Shown here: in pieces, positions 41,714-49,941 of the stretch
Layout of the letters: each line of letters starts with the position of its first letter
Position numbering within the stretch: the stretch's first letter is position 1
The notes under the pieces: model-generated
The model's input: only the letters and a program-made list of their open reading frames with translations
Database searches by the model: none
Told to the model about the DNA's origin: nothing
Origin: an uncultured bacterium
GTDB lineage: Bacteria; Cyanobacteriota; Vampirovibrionia; Gastranaerophilales; Gastranaerophilaceae
Direction: 5' to 3'
Length of the DNA stretch: 64,000 bases
Assembly (NCBI GenBank): GCA_950022695.1
Contig: CATLLN010000001.1
Span: forward strand, 124,001-188,000
Translations under genes and position numbers: made by a program

Positions 41714-42460
41714 ATGATTAAAGTTGCAGTATGCGGTGCATATGGAAAAATGGGGAAAGAAGTTTGTGAAGCTGTTGAAAATGATGCTTCAATGACTTTA
41801 GCTGCCAAAATAGATATTCAAGGAGATGCGTATAGAACAATTGAAGAAGCTAAAAAAGCTTGTGATATAGATGTTCTTGTTGATTTTACACAACCTAAAT
41901 CAATTTATGAGAATGCGAAATTCTGCTTGAATAACGGAATAAATATCGTTATTGGAACAACAGGACTTAAGGATGAAGAAATTGAATTTTTGAAAAAACT
42001 TTCTACAGATAATAAAACAGGATGTCTGATTGCTCCGAATTTTTCAACAGGTGCTGTTTTGATGATGATGTTTTCTCAAATGGCGGCAAAATATTTTGAC
42101 AATGCTGAAATAATTGAACTTCACCATAATCAGAAAAAAGATGCTCCATCAGGTACTGCAATTAAAACAGCTTTGATGATGTCTCAAGCAAAAGAAACAT
42201 TTAAAAAAGATAATTGCCCTGAAACTGAAACTATTGAAGGTTCTCGCGGCGGCACATCATATTCTGATATTCAAATACATTCTGTAAGAATGCCTGGTTA
42301 TATAGCTTCTCAAGAAGTAATTTTCGGATCTTCAGGTCAAATTTTTAAAATTCGCCACGACTCTATGGATAGAAAATGTTATATGGGCGGAGTTTTACTT
42401 GCTGTAAAACACGTTTTTGATAAAAAAGATTTTATCTACGGGCTCGAAAATATTTTATAA
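41714..42460 (+). CDS. dapB: 4-hydroxy-tetrahydrodipicolinate reductase
   Basis: A 248-residue enzyme of lysine and meso-diaminopimelate synthesis. It has the N-terminal nucleotide site V-A-V-C-G-A-Y-G-K-M-G-K-E-V, V-L-V-D-F-T-Q-P, I-G-T-T-G-L, N-F-S-T-G-A-V-L-M-M, and the catalytic E-L-H-H-N-Q-K-K-D-A-P-S-G-T-A near residue 137-151. Length is normal. It is the last gene of the signalling operon, an unusual setting for a biosynthetic gene. Asd, the preceding branch enzyme, is at 45.7 kb on the other strand. Confidence 0.96.
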   Translation: MIKVAVCGAYGKMGKEVCEAVENDASMTLAAKIDIQGDAYRTIEEAKKACDIDVLVDFTQPKSIYENAKFCLNNGINIVIGTTGLKDEEIEFLKKLSTDNKTGCLIAPNFSTGAVLMMMFSQMAAKYFDNAEIIELHHNQKKDAPSGTAIKTALMMSQAKETFKKDNCPETETIEGSRGGTSYSDIQIHSVRMPGYIASQEVIFGSSGQIFKIRHDSMDRKCYMGGVLLAVKHVFDKKDFIYGLENIL

Positions 42461-42466
42461 TTTAAT

Positions 42467-42493
42467 GTCGCGCTCGGATAAATCGAGCGCGAC
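42467..42493. other. GC-rich hairpin after dapB
   Basis: GTCGCGCTCG-GATAAAT-CGAGCGCGAC, a perfect 10-bp GC-rich stem 7 bases after the dapB stop but with no T-run on either side. It may protect the mRNA 3' end. Confidence 0.5.
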
Positions 42494-42496
42494 AAA

Positions 42497-42519
42497 TAAA
42501 AACCCCGCAGGTGCGGGGT
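42497..42519 (-). terminator. Intrinsic terminator, minus strand
   Basis: An 8-bp GC-rich stem (42502-42519, two-base loop) with T5 after it only on the minus strand. Confidence 0.7.
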
Positions 42520-42640
42520 AAAAACTTTTCTAGGAATTAGGAATAGGAATAAATCTCTCTTTACTTATATTTAAACGGAATTTGAAATCTCTCTTTAGTT
42601 TTCTCTTAATATCTCTCGTCTTTATTTAATGTTTACATAT
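42497..42640 (-). ncRNA. Candidate small RNA with repeated anti-Shine-Dalgarno motif
   Basis: On the minus strand an AT-rich promoter-like stretch (TATACT at 42647-42652) leads into about 140 nt without an ORF. It has two exact copies of TAAAGAGAGATTT (42551-42563, 42585-42597) plus a weaker third, then three TTCCTA units (42531-42550) complementary to AGGAA-type ribosome sites, and ends in ACCCCGCA-CC-TGCGGGGT followed by T5. Unpaired CCU-rich stretches upstream of a terminator hairpin are typical of mRNA-pairing RNAs. The promoter is weak. Confidence 0.4.
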
Positions 42641-42699
42641 ATATAAAGTATATATTCTTTATCTAATTTCAAGGTTGGTTATTTTCGTTACAAAAATTA

Positions 42700-42730
42700 A
42701 TAAACCTCTTTCGCAATGAAAGAGGTTTAT
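42700..42730. terminator. Terminator of the lpx-fabZ operon
   Basis: ATAAACCTCTTT-CGCAATG-AAAGAGGTTTAT, a perfect 12-bp stem 26 bases after the fabZ stop, AT-rich on both sides. Confidence 0.8.
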
Positions 42731-42756
42731 TTTAATATATTTAGTTTGTTTTTATT

Positions 42757-43209
42757 TTATGTTAAAGCAAATGTCATATCAGCTTCAACACAAACTTTTC
42801 CGTCTACTCTGCCGATACCGTGAGCTTTGCAGATAGGTCCTTTAATTTTTGTTAATTCAATTTCCATATCGAATTTGTCGCCAGGTCTTACGATATTTTT
42901 GAATCTTACACCGTCTACGCCTGCATAAAGTGCTAATTTACCTTTGTTTTGAGGTAATGAAAGAAGTACTGGTGCTGAACATTGTGCTAATGCTTCAAGC
43001 TGTAATACGCCAGGCATAATTGGGTTACCCGGGAAATGACCTTGGAAAAATCCTTCATTCATAGTCATATTTTTATAACCTTTAGAGTATTTTCCTGGTA
43101 CACATTCTGTGATTCTGTCTACTAATAAGAACGGATATCTGTGAGGAAGCATTTCCATAATTTGCTGAATATCCATAGAGATAACTTCTTCTTTAATTTC
43201 TTCTGTCAT
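42757..43209 (-). CDS. fabZ: 3-hydroxyacyl-ACP dehydratase FabZ
   Basis: A 150-residue hot-dog-fold enzyme that dehydrates 3-hydroxyacyl-ACP in fatty acid synthesis. L-P-H-R-Y-P-F-L-L-V-D-R near residue 20 holds the catalytic His, and G-H-F-P-G-N-P-I-M-P-G-V-L-Q-L-E-A near 53-69 the catalytic Glu. It is the last gene of the rfaE2-lpxD-lpxC-fabZ operon. lpxA, which often follows fabZ, is not here. AAGGAGAAAATTAA precedes the start. Confidence 0.97.
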   Translation of the reverse strand: MTEEIKEEVISMDIQQIMEMLPHRYPFLLVDRITECVPGKYSKGYKNMTMNEGFFQGHFPGNPIMPGVLQLEALAQCSAPVLLSLPQNKGKLALYAGVDGVRFKNIVRPGDKFDMEIELTKIKGPICKAHGIGRVDGKVCVEADMTFALT

Positions 43210-43221
43210 TTAATTTTCTCC

Positions 43222-44040
43222 TTATATTTCTATCAATTTCTCTTTTAACATTTTTGCTGTTTTAACGTGAACCGCATGCCCTGCTTCTTTGGCAAGTATT
43301 TGGCATCTTAAGTTAAGCGGGTTTACACCTGTTAAGTATAGGTCACCGATTAAATCAAGCATTTTATGTTTAATTTGTTCATTTTCTGAACGAAGCTCGG
43401 TTGTATATCCGCCTTCATCAGTTAAGCCTACGGTGTTTTCCTGAGTTACACCTTGAGCAAATCCAAGCATCTGATATTTTTTCAAGTCACGGTAAAAGCC
43501 GAAAGTTCGTGCTTCAATTACTTCATATTTATTTTTAGGATTGAAGTTTACGAATTTTCTTGTTAAATCCGGATGGTCGTAATTTACTGCATAAGACATA
43601 AATAAATTGTCACTTGGCAGGATTACAAGACTTGTTTTACCGTTAATATAATAAACCGGTTCGCTTACTGTGTAGAATTTTTCTCTTGCAAGAAGCGGTT
43701 TATCAATGCCTGCTTGCTTAAAAGCTTCAACCCATTGAAGTGAACTTCCGTCAAGAATTGGAACTTCTTCTTCTGTCATGCAGATATCAACAGAATCAAT
43801 ATGACAAAAAGCTAAAGCCGCAGATAAGTGTTCTGTAAGCATTGCGCGGGCTTTTTTTGTTCCCATTACAACACAATGATCTGTTGCCAGAACATTATCA
43901 ACATCAGCAGTAAAAGAATCTTTGTCTTTCACAAAATATCTTATCTGACCGGAAGTTGAAGGAAATAATGTAACTTCGCAAGGTTTGTTTTTCATCAAAC
44001 CGTTGCCGGATATTTTAACTTCTTTTTTTAAAGTTACCAT
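43222..44040 (-). CDS. lpxC: UDP-3-O-acyl-N-acetylglucosamine deacetylase LpxC
   Basis: A 272-residue zinc enzyme that commits UDP-GlcNAc derivatives to lipid A. I-S-G-N-G-L-M-K-N-K-P opens domain 1, L-T-E-H-L-S-A-A-L gives the first zinc His near residue 74, and H-K-M-L-D-L-I-G-D-L near 230 gives the second His and the Asp. It is somewhat shorter than E. coli LpxC (305). It starts in the stop of lpxD (TAATG overlap on the minus strand). Its presence points to an LPS-bearing outer membrane. Confidence 0.93.
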   Translation of the reverse strand: MVTLKKEVKISGNGLMKNKPCEVTLFPSTSGQIRYFVKDKDSFTADVDNVLATDHCVVMGTKKARAMLTEHLSAALAFCHIDSVDICMTEEEVPILDGSSLQWVEAFKQAGIDKPLLAREKFYTVSEPVYYINGKTSLVILPSDNLFMSYAVNYDHPDLTRKFVNFNPKNKYEVIEARTFGFYRDLKKYQMLGFAQGVTQENTVGLTDEGGYTTELRSENEQIKHKMLDLIGDLYLTGVNPLNLRCQILAKEAGHAVHVKTAKMLKEKLIEI

Positions 44041-45137
44041 TATACTTCCTCTTGGTGTGCTTCTTCAAATGCTTTTAGCATTGGTTCAAATTTTCTGAAT
44101 TTTGCAAAGATTTCTTGAGCGTCTTTCATAGTTTTCAATTGTTTGATGAAATCTTTTCTAGGAACTGCCGGAATACCTACAATAATAGATTTTGCAGGGA
44201 ATGATTTAGTAACACCGGCTTTAGCTGTAATAATTGTATCAGAACCGATTTCAATGTGATCAGCAAGACCTGCTTGACCTGCGATTACTACTCTATCACC
44301 GATTACGCAGCTTCCTGCAATACCTACTTGTGATACAATTAAACATCCTTTGCCGATTCGGCAGTTGTGACCAATCATAACAAGGTCATCAATTTTTGTA
44401 TTATCACCGATCACAGTGTTTTCAATTGTTCCGCGGTCAATTGCAGTGTTTGCACCGATTTCAACATTATTCCCTATAACAACTGAACCAATTGAAGGAA
44501 TTTTGAAGATAACTTGTTCAACATCGCCTTCTTTGATTTCGCCATCTTGTCTTGCGTTTTCAATATTGTTAGGATTTTCAGTAACAAAACTGAAACCGTC
44601 AGCGCCAAGTGAAACTCCGTGATGAAGAATTACATCGTTTCCAACTTGAACTCTGTCTCCAATATTTACGCTGGCATGAAAGAAGCAGTTATTACCGATT
44701 TTTGCGTTACTTCCGATGTAGGCATTTGCTAAAATCTTTGTATTATCGCCTATTACAGCATTTGGAGAAACCACAACATTTGGTCCGATACAAACATTTT
44801 GACCAAGTTTTGCAGATGGATCAACAGTTGCAGTCGGGTGGATGTCTTTATTTACAACCGGTGGAACATAGAAAAGGTTCAATAATTTCATCATTGCCAG
44901 TCTTGGTCTTTCAACCTCAATAGTAGTGAAACCGTTAATTTGAACGCCAAGTGGAACAAGCGCAGCTTTGGCTTTTGATTTTGCAAGGTTTGCAATTTCT
45001 TCTTCACCTAAAGCAAGAGCTAGAGTGTTTTCATCACTTAATAGAGGCGGAGCAATATGTGTAATTTCTGGTGATTCCACCTTGGTTAACATACCGCCTA
45101 CAATTTGTGTAATTTCATCTACTGTAAATGATTTCAT
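44040..45137 (-). CDS. lpxD: UDP-3-O-(3-hydroxyacyl)glucosamine N-acyltransferase LpxD
   Basis: A 365-residue protein: an N-terminal uridine-binding-like domain, then many hexapeptide repeats of the left-handed beta helix ([22 protein letters not shown]), with I-G-H-N-C-R-I-G holding the likely catalytic His near residue 255, and a C-terminal helix with [12 protein letters not shown]. It adds the second acyl chain in lipid A synthesis. It is coupled to lpxC. Confidence 0.94.
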   Translation of the reverse strand: MKSFTVDEITQIVGGMLTKVESPEITHIAPPLLSDENTLALALGEEEIANLAKSKAKAALVPLGVQINGFTTIEVERPRLAMMKLLNLFYVPPVVNKDIHPTATVDPSAKLGQNVCIGPNVVVSPNAVIGDNTKILANAYIGSNAKIGNNCFFHASVNIGDRVQVGNDVILHHGVSLGADGFSFVTENPNNIENARQDGEIKEGDVEQVIFKIPSIGSVVIGNNVEIGANTAIDRGTIENTVIGDNTKIDDLVMIGHNCRIGKGCLIVSQVGIAGSCVIGDRVVIAGQAGLADHIEIGSDTIITAKAGVTKSFPAKSIIVGIPAVPRKDFIKQLKTMKDAQEIFAKFRKFEPMLKAFEEAHQEEV

Positions 45138-45152
45138 TATCTTATCTCCTTA

Positions 45153-45623
45153 TCAGTTATTCTTCATTTTATTTATGGTATTTGTTGTAGATTTTCCTTC
45201 GACAAAAGTTATGAATTCAACTTTTGTATTGTTTTTACGCATAATATCTGCTTCCGGTAGGGTTTCCATAGTATAATCAGCACCTTTAGTATAAACATCA
45301 GGTTTGATTTCGTCCAGAAGTGCTGCCGGTGAATCCTCATCAAACATTACAACATAATCAACACAAGATAATGCACATAAAATTTCCGCTCTATCTTGTT
45401 CATTGTTTATAGGACGTTCCGGTCCTTTTATTGAACGTACGGATTTATCTGAGTTTAAAAGCACGATACTATAATCTGCAAAAGATTTTGTTTTTTGCAG
45501 ATAACGAACATGGCCAACATGCAAAATATCAAAACAACCGTTTGTTGTAACAACTGTTTTGCCGCTTTGATGCAGTTTGTTGACAAAGTCTGCTACGTTT
45601 TCTCTTCTAAGAACTTGTCCCAT
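45153..45623 (-). CDS. rfaE2: Heptose 1-phosphate adenylyltransferase (RfaE2/HldE C-terminal type)
   Basis: A 156-residue nucleotidyltransferase. T-T-N-G-C-F-D-I-L-H-V-G-H-V-R-Y near residue 25-40 contains the H-x-G-H site, and L-L-N-S-D-K-S-V-R-S-I-K-G with R-P-I-N-N-E-Q-D-R-A follows; these match the stand-alone C-terminal half of HldE, which makes ADP-heptose for the LPS core. A related glycerol- or other cytidylyl/adenylyltransferase is possible. It is the first gene of the lpxD-lpxC-fabZ operon, which supports the LPS role. Confidence 0.88.
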   Translation of the reverse strand: MGQVLRRENVADFVNKLHQSGKTVVTTNGCFDILHVGHVRYLQKTKSFADYSIVLLNSDKSVRSIKGPERPINNEQDRAEILCALSCVDYVVMFDEDSPAALLDEIKPDVYTKGADYTMETLPEADIMRKNNTKVEFITFVEGKSTTNTINKMKNN

Positions 45624-45695
45624 TAATATACCCTCTAATTCCTTAATTATACAATAAACACAAGTATTTTAATCTGATTTTTAACAAAAAGTAAT

Positions 45696-45721
45696 AAAAA
45701 TGAGCCATTTGGCTCATTTTT
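45696..45721 (-). terminator. Terminator of asd
   Basis: AAAAATGAGCCA-TT-TGGCTCATTTTT, a perfect 12-bp stem between asd and the rfaE2 operon; works on the minus strand and possibly on both. Confidence 0.88.
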
Positions 45722-45746
45722 ATTAAATATTTAATTTTTGTTTTAT

Positions 45747-46769
45747 TTAGTAAAGTTCCATTTCAATAACTTTTTGACAGATTCTTACGGTGTTTAATGC
45801 CGCACCGATTCTGATATTGTCTGCAACACACCATAGTGAAATTCCGTTATCAAAAGCAAGATTTTTTCTGATTCTGCCTACAAATACAGGGTCGACACCT
45901 GAGGCATCATATGTTGTCGGATATTCAAAATTGTCCGGGTTGTCAATAACTTTTACGCCGAATGAATTTTGCATAATTTCACGAACTTCTTCCGGTGTAA
46001 TAGGTTTTTCAAATTCGATATCGACAGCTTCTGAGTGTCCGTTATAAACAGGAACTCTTGCGGCTGTACAAGAAATTGGCAAGTCTGCCGGAAGATGAAG
46101 AATTTTTTTAGTTTCATTGGCAACTTTCATTTCTTCTTTTGTGTAACCGTTTTCGCAGAATACATCGATTTGCGGTAAAACGTTAAAAGCAATCGGTTTT
46201 TTAAATGCATCAGGGGTAAATTCCTCGTGATTTAATGCTGCCTTTGTGTTATCAGTTAATTCATTAATAGCTTTTAATCCCGCACCTGAAACTGCTTGAT
46301 ATGTTGAAACAATAAGTCTTTTTATTGTGAATTTTTCGTGTAGTGGTTTTAAAACAAGCATTAATTGTGATGTTGAACAATTTGGGTTTGCAATAATACC
46401 TTTATGTTTTCTTAAGTCTTCGTCGTTAACGTAAGCAATAACTAACGGAACATCTTTTTCCATTCTGAATGCTGAAGAATTATCAATTAAAACTCCGCCG
46501 CGTTTTACGATTTCAGGAGCAAATTTTTGAGAAGTTGAGCCGCCGGCTGAAGCTAAAACAATATTGACACCGTCAAAACTTTCCGGTGTAGCTTCTTCCA
46601 CTGTGTATTCTTTGCCTTGAAATTCAATTTTTGAACCTGCGCTTCTTGCGCTTGATAAAAATTTTATTGAATTAAAATCAATTTTTAATTCATCAACAAT
46701 CTTTGTAATCTCTCTTCCAACAACGCCTGTAGCGCCTAAAATTGCAATATTTGCTTTTTGTTTTGACAT
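45747..46769 (-). CDS. asd: Aspartate-semialdehyde dehydrogenase
   Basis: A 340-residue enzyme that makes aspartate semialdehyde for lysine/DAP, threonine and methionine. I-L-G-A-T-G-V-V-G-R-E-I near residue 9-20 binds NADP, I-A-N-P-N-C-S-T-S-Q-L carries the catalytic Cys near 128, and a G-A-G-L-K-A-I-N-E-L segment and a late H-S-E-A-V-D-I-E-F region are typical of the Gram-positive/cyanobacterial subtype. It works upstream of DapB at 41.7 kb. Single-gene unit with its own terminator. Confidence 0.95.
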   Translation of the reverse strand: MSKQKANIAILGATGVVGREITKIVDELKIDFNSIKFLSSARSAGSKIEFQGKEYTVEEATPESFDGVNIVLASAGGSTSQKFAPEIVKRGGVLIDNSSAFRMEKDVPLVIAYVNDEDLRKHKGIIANPNCSTSQLMLVLKPLHEKFTIKRLIVSTYQAVSGAGLKAINELTDNTKAALNHEEFTPDAFKKPIAFNVLPQIDVFCENGYTKEEMKVANETKKILHLPADLPISCTAARVPVYNGHSEAVDIEFEKPITPEEVREIMQNSFGVKVIDNPDNFEYPTTYDASGVDPVFVGRIRKNLAFDNGISLWCVADNIRIGAALNTVRICQKVIEMELY

Positions 46770-46933
46770 ATTTAATTCCTTCTACCAGTGTATGAATATT
46801 ATCATACTACAAGAATAATATCGGAGAAAGATTTAAAAATAATTGTTAATAAAAGTTTACTCCTTTAATTGTCGGAATGACTAGGAAATAGTCGGCAACA
46901 TAATTCTCCGTGCAGTGAGAACCCCTAAACCTC

Positions 46934-46953
46934 TGAAATGACTTGGAAACAAT
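46934..46953. repeat. Dispersed 20-bp element, copy 2
   Basis: TGAAATGACTTGGAAACAAT, one base different from 19828-19847. The flanks on the gene side (ATTTACC then CCCC) are also alike. A degenerate version (GGAATGACTAGGAAATAGTC) lies about 60 bp to the left. The rest of the 46770-46976 spacer shows no gene. Confidence 0.55.
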
Positions 46954-46976
46954 TGATAACAATATTTACCATCCCC

Positions 46977-48359
46977 TTAGCCGAGGTATTTTTGAAGGGT
47001 TTCGCGGTTGAAAACTTCTACGCTGTTTTGCGAGTGGATAAATACCATTCCTGAAATTATTGATTTTAGTGTGTCAAAGTCAGAAAATGCCATTTTGTTA
47101 CGAAGGTCTTCCATGTTGTTTGCAAGAAATTCCATGATAATAGTTTTATCGTTGTAAACAAGGCTTGAAAAATAATCAAATGATTCTTTTGATTTTATAC
47201 CTTCAAGATAGATTATATCAGGGTTTTGGAACTCGATAAATCTTGCGGCTTTATCCATGTTGAAGCCTACGTTTTCGTTAAATTCGCATTGGTTAACCCC
47301 TTTGAGTTCGTATTTTGAAATACTTTCAAGAGTCATTATGTTTTTACATTTTGATTTAGCGCCTTCTAAAAGAAGTGAATAAATAACGTGAGTTTTGCCG
47401 CTTAAAGAAGAACCGCAAACAAGAATTATTCCGGGTTTATCAAGTGCTTGTTTTATTTCAGCAAGTCCGGTTTTTGATGTGATAATTTTATCAAGTGCTG
47501 TTGGCGGTTTGTAAATTTTTAGGAAAATTCTTTCTCCCATAATTGTAGGGAAGGTGGAAACGCTTGCAAGTACAATAATATTATCCACCTTGAAGCATAG
47601 TTTTCCAAGCTGTGGAACTTCTGATACAGATGGATCAAGTTCTGACAGGGTTTTTAATTTCGCTGCAAATGAGGTTACAAGAGCTGTCGGAATTATTCCC
47701 TTATTTGAAAGTTCGCCATGTTTTTTGAAGTTTACGCCAAGTCCTTCTTCTTCGCCTTGGAAAGTTACTTCATGAATGCCTTCAAGAATTGCTTGTTTCA
47801 AGATTGCACGGATAATTTTTTGGATATGATTATCGCTCAAGTCTTCTTTATGAAGTTCGTCTTGCCAGTCGTATGTTAAATCCTGGTCAGTTGATATATT
47901 TCCGACAGTTACATCAATTTTGTATGACTCATCAATCTTTTTTAAAATACTTTCTTCTGATGATAAAACAGGGTCAATTTCGCATTCTGCGCTTTCCATA
48001 ATTTTATCAATTGCAAACAAATCTCTTGGGTCTGCCATTGCTACTGTTAGTGTGTTTTCAATTTTAAACAGCGGAATGATTTTATATCTTCTTGCATCTG
48101 AATAATTTATATATTTCAGACATTTTTGATCAAGTTGATAATTATTTAAATCAACAAATGGTGTATGAAGTTTAGACTCCAAAAACTTAATTAATTGCTC
48201 TTCTGTTAAGAATCCTGAATTTATAAGTGCTTGCCCTATGTTGATATTTTGAGCATTAGCAATTTCTTCTGCTTGTTCAACTACTTCATATTGCACAAGT
48301 CCTTCTCTTACTAAATCGTATTTTAATGTTTCAAGTGTTTTGTTTGTAATTATATTCAT
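46977..48359 (-). CDS. PilB/GspE-like ATPase with degenerate motifs
   Basis: A 460-residue protein. Residues about 1-150 are the MshEN/GspE N-terminal domain (G-Q-A-L-I-N-S-G-F-L-T-E-E-Q-L and T-L-T-V-A-M-A-D-P-R-D-L-F-A). The ATPase half keeps I-L-V-C-G-S-S-L-S-G-K-T-H (Walker A) but where true PilB has a D-I-I-x-x-G-E-I-R-D Walker B it reads D-I-I-Y-L-E-G-I-K-S, and the zinc tetracysteine is absent. It may bind but not efficiently hydrolyse ATP, acting as a regulator or c-di-GMP sensor of a pilus system. It follows a CheY-like gene by 5 bases. Confidence 0.75.
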   Translation of the reverse strand: MNIITNKTLETLKYDLVREGLVQYEVVEQAEEIANAQNINIGQALINSGFLTEEQLIKFLESKLHTPFVDLNNYQLDQKCLKYINYSDARRYKIIPLFKIENTLTVAMADPRDLFAIDKIMESAECEIDPVLSSEESILKKIDESYKIDVTVGNISTDQDLTYDWQDELHKEDLSDNHIQKIIRAILKQAILEGIHEVTFQGEEEGLGVNFKKHGELSNKGIIPTALVTSFAAKLKTLSELDPSVSEVPQLGKLCFKVDNIIVLASVSTFPTIMGERIFLKIYKPPTALDKIITSKTGLAEIKQALDKPGIILVCGSSLSGKTHVIYSLLLEGAKSKCKNIMTLESISKYELKGVNQCEFNENVGFNMDKAARFIEFQNPDIIYLEGIKSKESFDYFSSLVYNDKTIIMEFLANNMEDLRNKMAFSDFDTLKSIISGMVFIHSQNSVEVFNRETLQKYLG

Positions 48360-48364
48360 CTTGC

Positions 48365-48727
48365 TTATCCCAAGTATTTTTGAACGGTTTTGACAACATC
48401 ATCAAGGTCAAATGGTTTTGTGATATATTCGTCAGCGCCGGTTTCTTCACCGATTAGCTTGTCTTCTTCCTGTGAACGCGCTGTTACCATTAAAATCGGA
48501 ATGTTTTTGTATTTCTCATCAAATTTTAACAGTCTGCTGATTTTGAACCCGTTAATTCGTGGCATCATAACATCCAAAATTATTAAATCAGGAATAATTT
48601 CGCGTGCAAGTTTTAACCCGTCTTCGCCGTTATATGCGCAATAACAGGTGTAATCGCAGTTTTCCAATACAAATTTAAGACTTTCTACAATATCCTGCTC
48701 ATCATCTACAATAAGAATTTTCTTCAT
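48365..48727 (-). CDS. Single-domain response regulator (CheY/PilG-like)
   Basis: A 120-residue receiver with no output domain. I-L-I-V-D-D-E-Q-D-I near the start, L-I-I-L-D-V-M-M-P-R-I-N-G with the phosphorylated Asp near residue 52, T-A-R-S-Q-E, and D-E-Y-I-T-K-P-F. It is co-transcribed with the PilB-like ATPase and probably controls it or a shared pilus machine, as PilG/PilH do elsewhere. The histidine kinase at 49.9-51.7 kb on the same strand is a possible phosphodonor. Confidence 0.9.
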   Translation of the reverse strand: MKKILIVDDEQDIVESLKFVLENCDYTCYCAYNGEDGLKLAREIIPDLIILDVMMPRINGFKISRLLKFDEKYKNIPILMVTARSQEEDKLIGEETGADEYITKPFDLDDVVKTVQKYLG

Positions 48728-48795
48728 ACTATCCCCTAATCAGTAAAAATATTTGTATTTACAGTATATCATACATTTTGGGGTTGGGCAATATT

Positions 48796-49929
48796 TTAAA
48801 AATGGTTAATTAATTCTTTTGTTTTAATTCGGATTTCTTCATCTATTACGAAAATTTCATCAATTGAAGGAGTTTTGATTACTTTGTGGCTGTTCATCAT
48901 TTTTTCTGTAATTGAGTAAATGTCGTAAAGTTTGATTTTCCCATCAAGGAATGCAAATACTGCTTCTTCGTTTGCCGCATTCAAGCAAGCAGTTGCGCTT
49001 CCACCTTCTTTGCCTGCTGAATATGCCATGTTTAATGAAGGAAATTTTTCAAAATCAGGTTTTTCAAAATCAAGACGAGCGATTTCTGAGAAACTGAAGC
49101 TTTTTGATTTTATCCCTTCAAATTTTTCAGGATATGTTATTGCATACTGAATAGGAATATGCATGCTCGGAAGTCCTAATTGCGCAATTACGCTTCCGTC
49201 TTTGTATTCGATTGCAGAATGCACAATGCTTTGCGGATGAACTACAACATCAATTTTTTCATATGGCATGTTAAATAAATGATGCGCTTCGATAATTTCT
49301 AAACCTTTGTTCATCAGTGTAGCGGAGTCAACTGTAATTTTGCGACCCATATTCCATCTTGGATGTGCTAAAGCCTCATCAACTGTGGCGTTTTTCATAT
49401 CTTCAATTGTTTTATGTAAAAACGGACCGCCGCTTGCTGTGATTATAAGCTTTTCAACTTGAGATAGATTTTTTATACATTGATGGATTGCACAGTGTTC
49501 GCTGTCTACAGGAATAATTTTTACTCCTGATTCTTTTGATTTTTGCATTACAATATCGCCTGCCATAACAAGGGTTTCTTTATTGGCAAGTGCAATATTT
49601 ATACCGTTTTCTATAGCCTTTAAGGTTGGTTTAAGCCCGATTTTTCCGGATACTGCAACGAGAATAATGTCATTTTCTTTATTCGAACAAATTTCTTCTA
49701 AGCCTTCTGTGCCAAAAAGTGTTTTTATACCTTCAATTTTTATTTCTTTATTTGAGCATACATATTTTGGTCGAAATTTAAGCGCTTGCTGTTGTAGTAA
49801 GTCAATATTAGAGCCGCCGGTTAGTGCAATTATTTCAAATTTATCCTGAAGCTTTTCTATTACTTCAAGAGCCTGTGTGCCTATTGAACCGGTTGAACCC
49901 AGTATGCTTATCTTAATTTTTTTATCCAT
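48796..49929 (-). CDS. dxr: 1-deoxy-D-xylulose 5-phosphate reductoisomerase
   Basis: A 377-residue enzyme of the MEP isoprenoid pathway. I-L-G-S-T-G-S-I-G-T-Q-A-L near residue 8-20 binds NADPH; A-L-A-N-K-E-T-L-V-M-A-G near 115; P-V-D-S-E-H-C-A-I-H-Q-C holds metal ligands; A-S-G-G-P-F and M-N-K-G-L-E-I-I-E-A-H follow. Full length. It lies 12 bases downstream of the histidine kinase gene, so it is probably in the same transcript. With ispE at 6.2 kb this shows the MEP route. Confidence 0.97.
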   Translation of the reverse strand: MDKKIKISILGSTGSIGTQALEVIEKLQDKFEIIALTGGSNIDLLQQQALKFRPKYVCSNKEIKIEGIKTLFGTEGLEEICSNKENDIILVAVSGKIGLKPTLKAIENGINIALANKETLVMAGDIVMQKSKESGVKIIPVDSEHCAIHQCIKNLSQVEKLIITASGGPFLHKTIEDMKNATVDEALAHPRWNMGRKITVDSATLMNKGLEIIEAHHLFNMPYEKIDVVVHPQSIVHSAIEYKDGSVIAQLGLPSMHIPIQYAITYPEKFEGIKSKSFSFSEIARLDFEKPDFEKFPSLNMAYSAGKEGGSATACLNAANEEAVFAFLDGKIKLYDIYSITEKMMNSHKVIKTPSIDEIFVIDEEIRIKTKELINHF

Positions 49930-49941
49930 AATTTTATTATA

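Noticed and set aside
44416-44923. Plus-strand frames across lpxD
   Set aside because: Shadows of a clear minus-strand gene with hexapeptide repeats.
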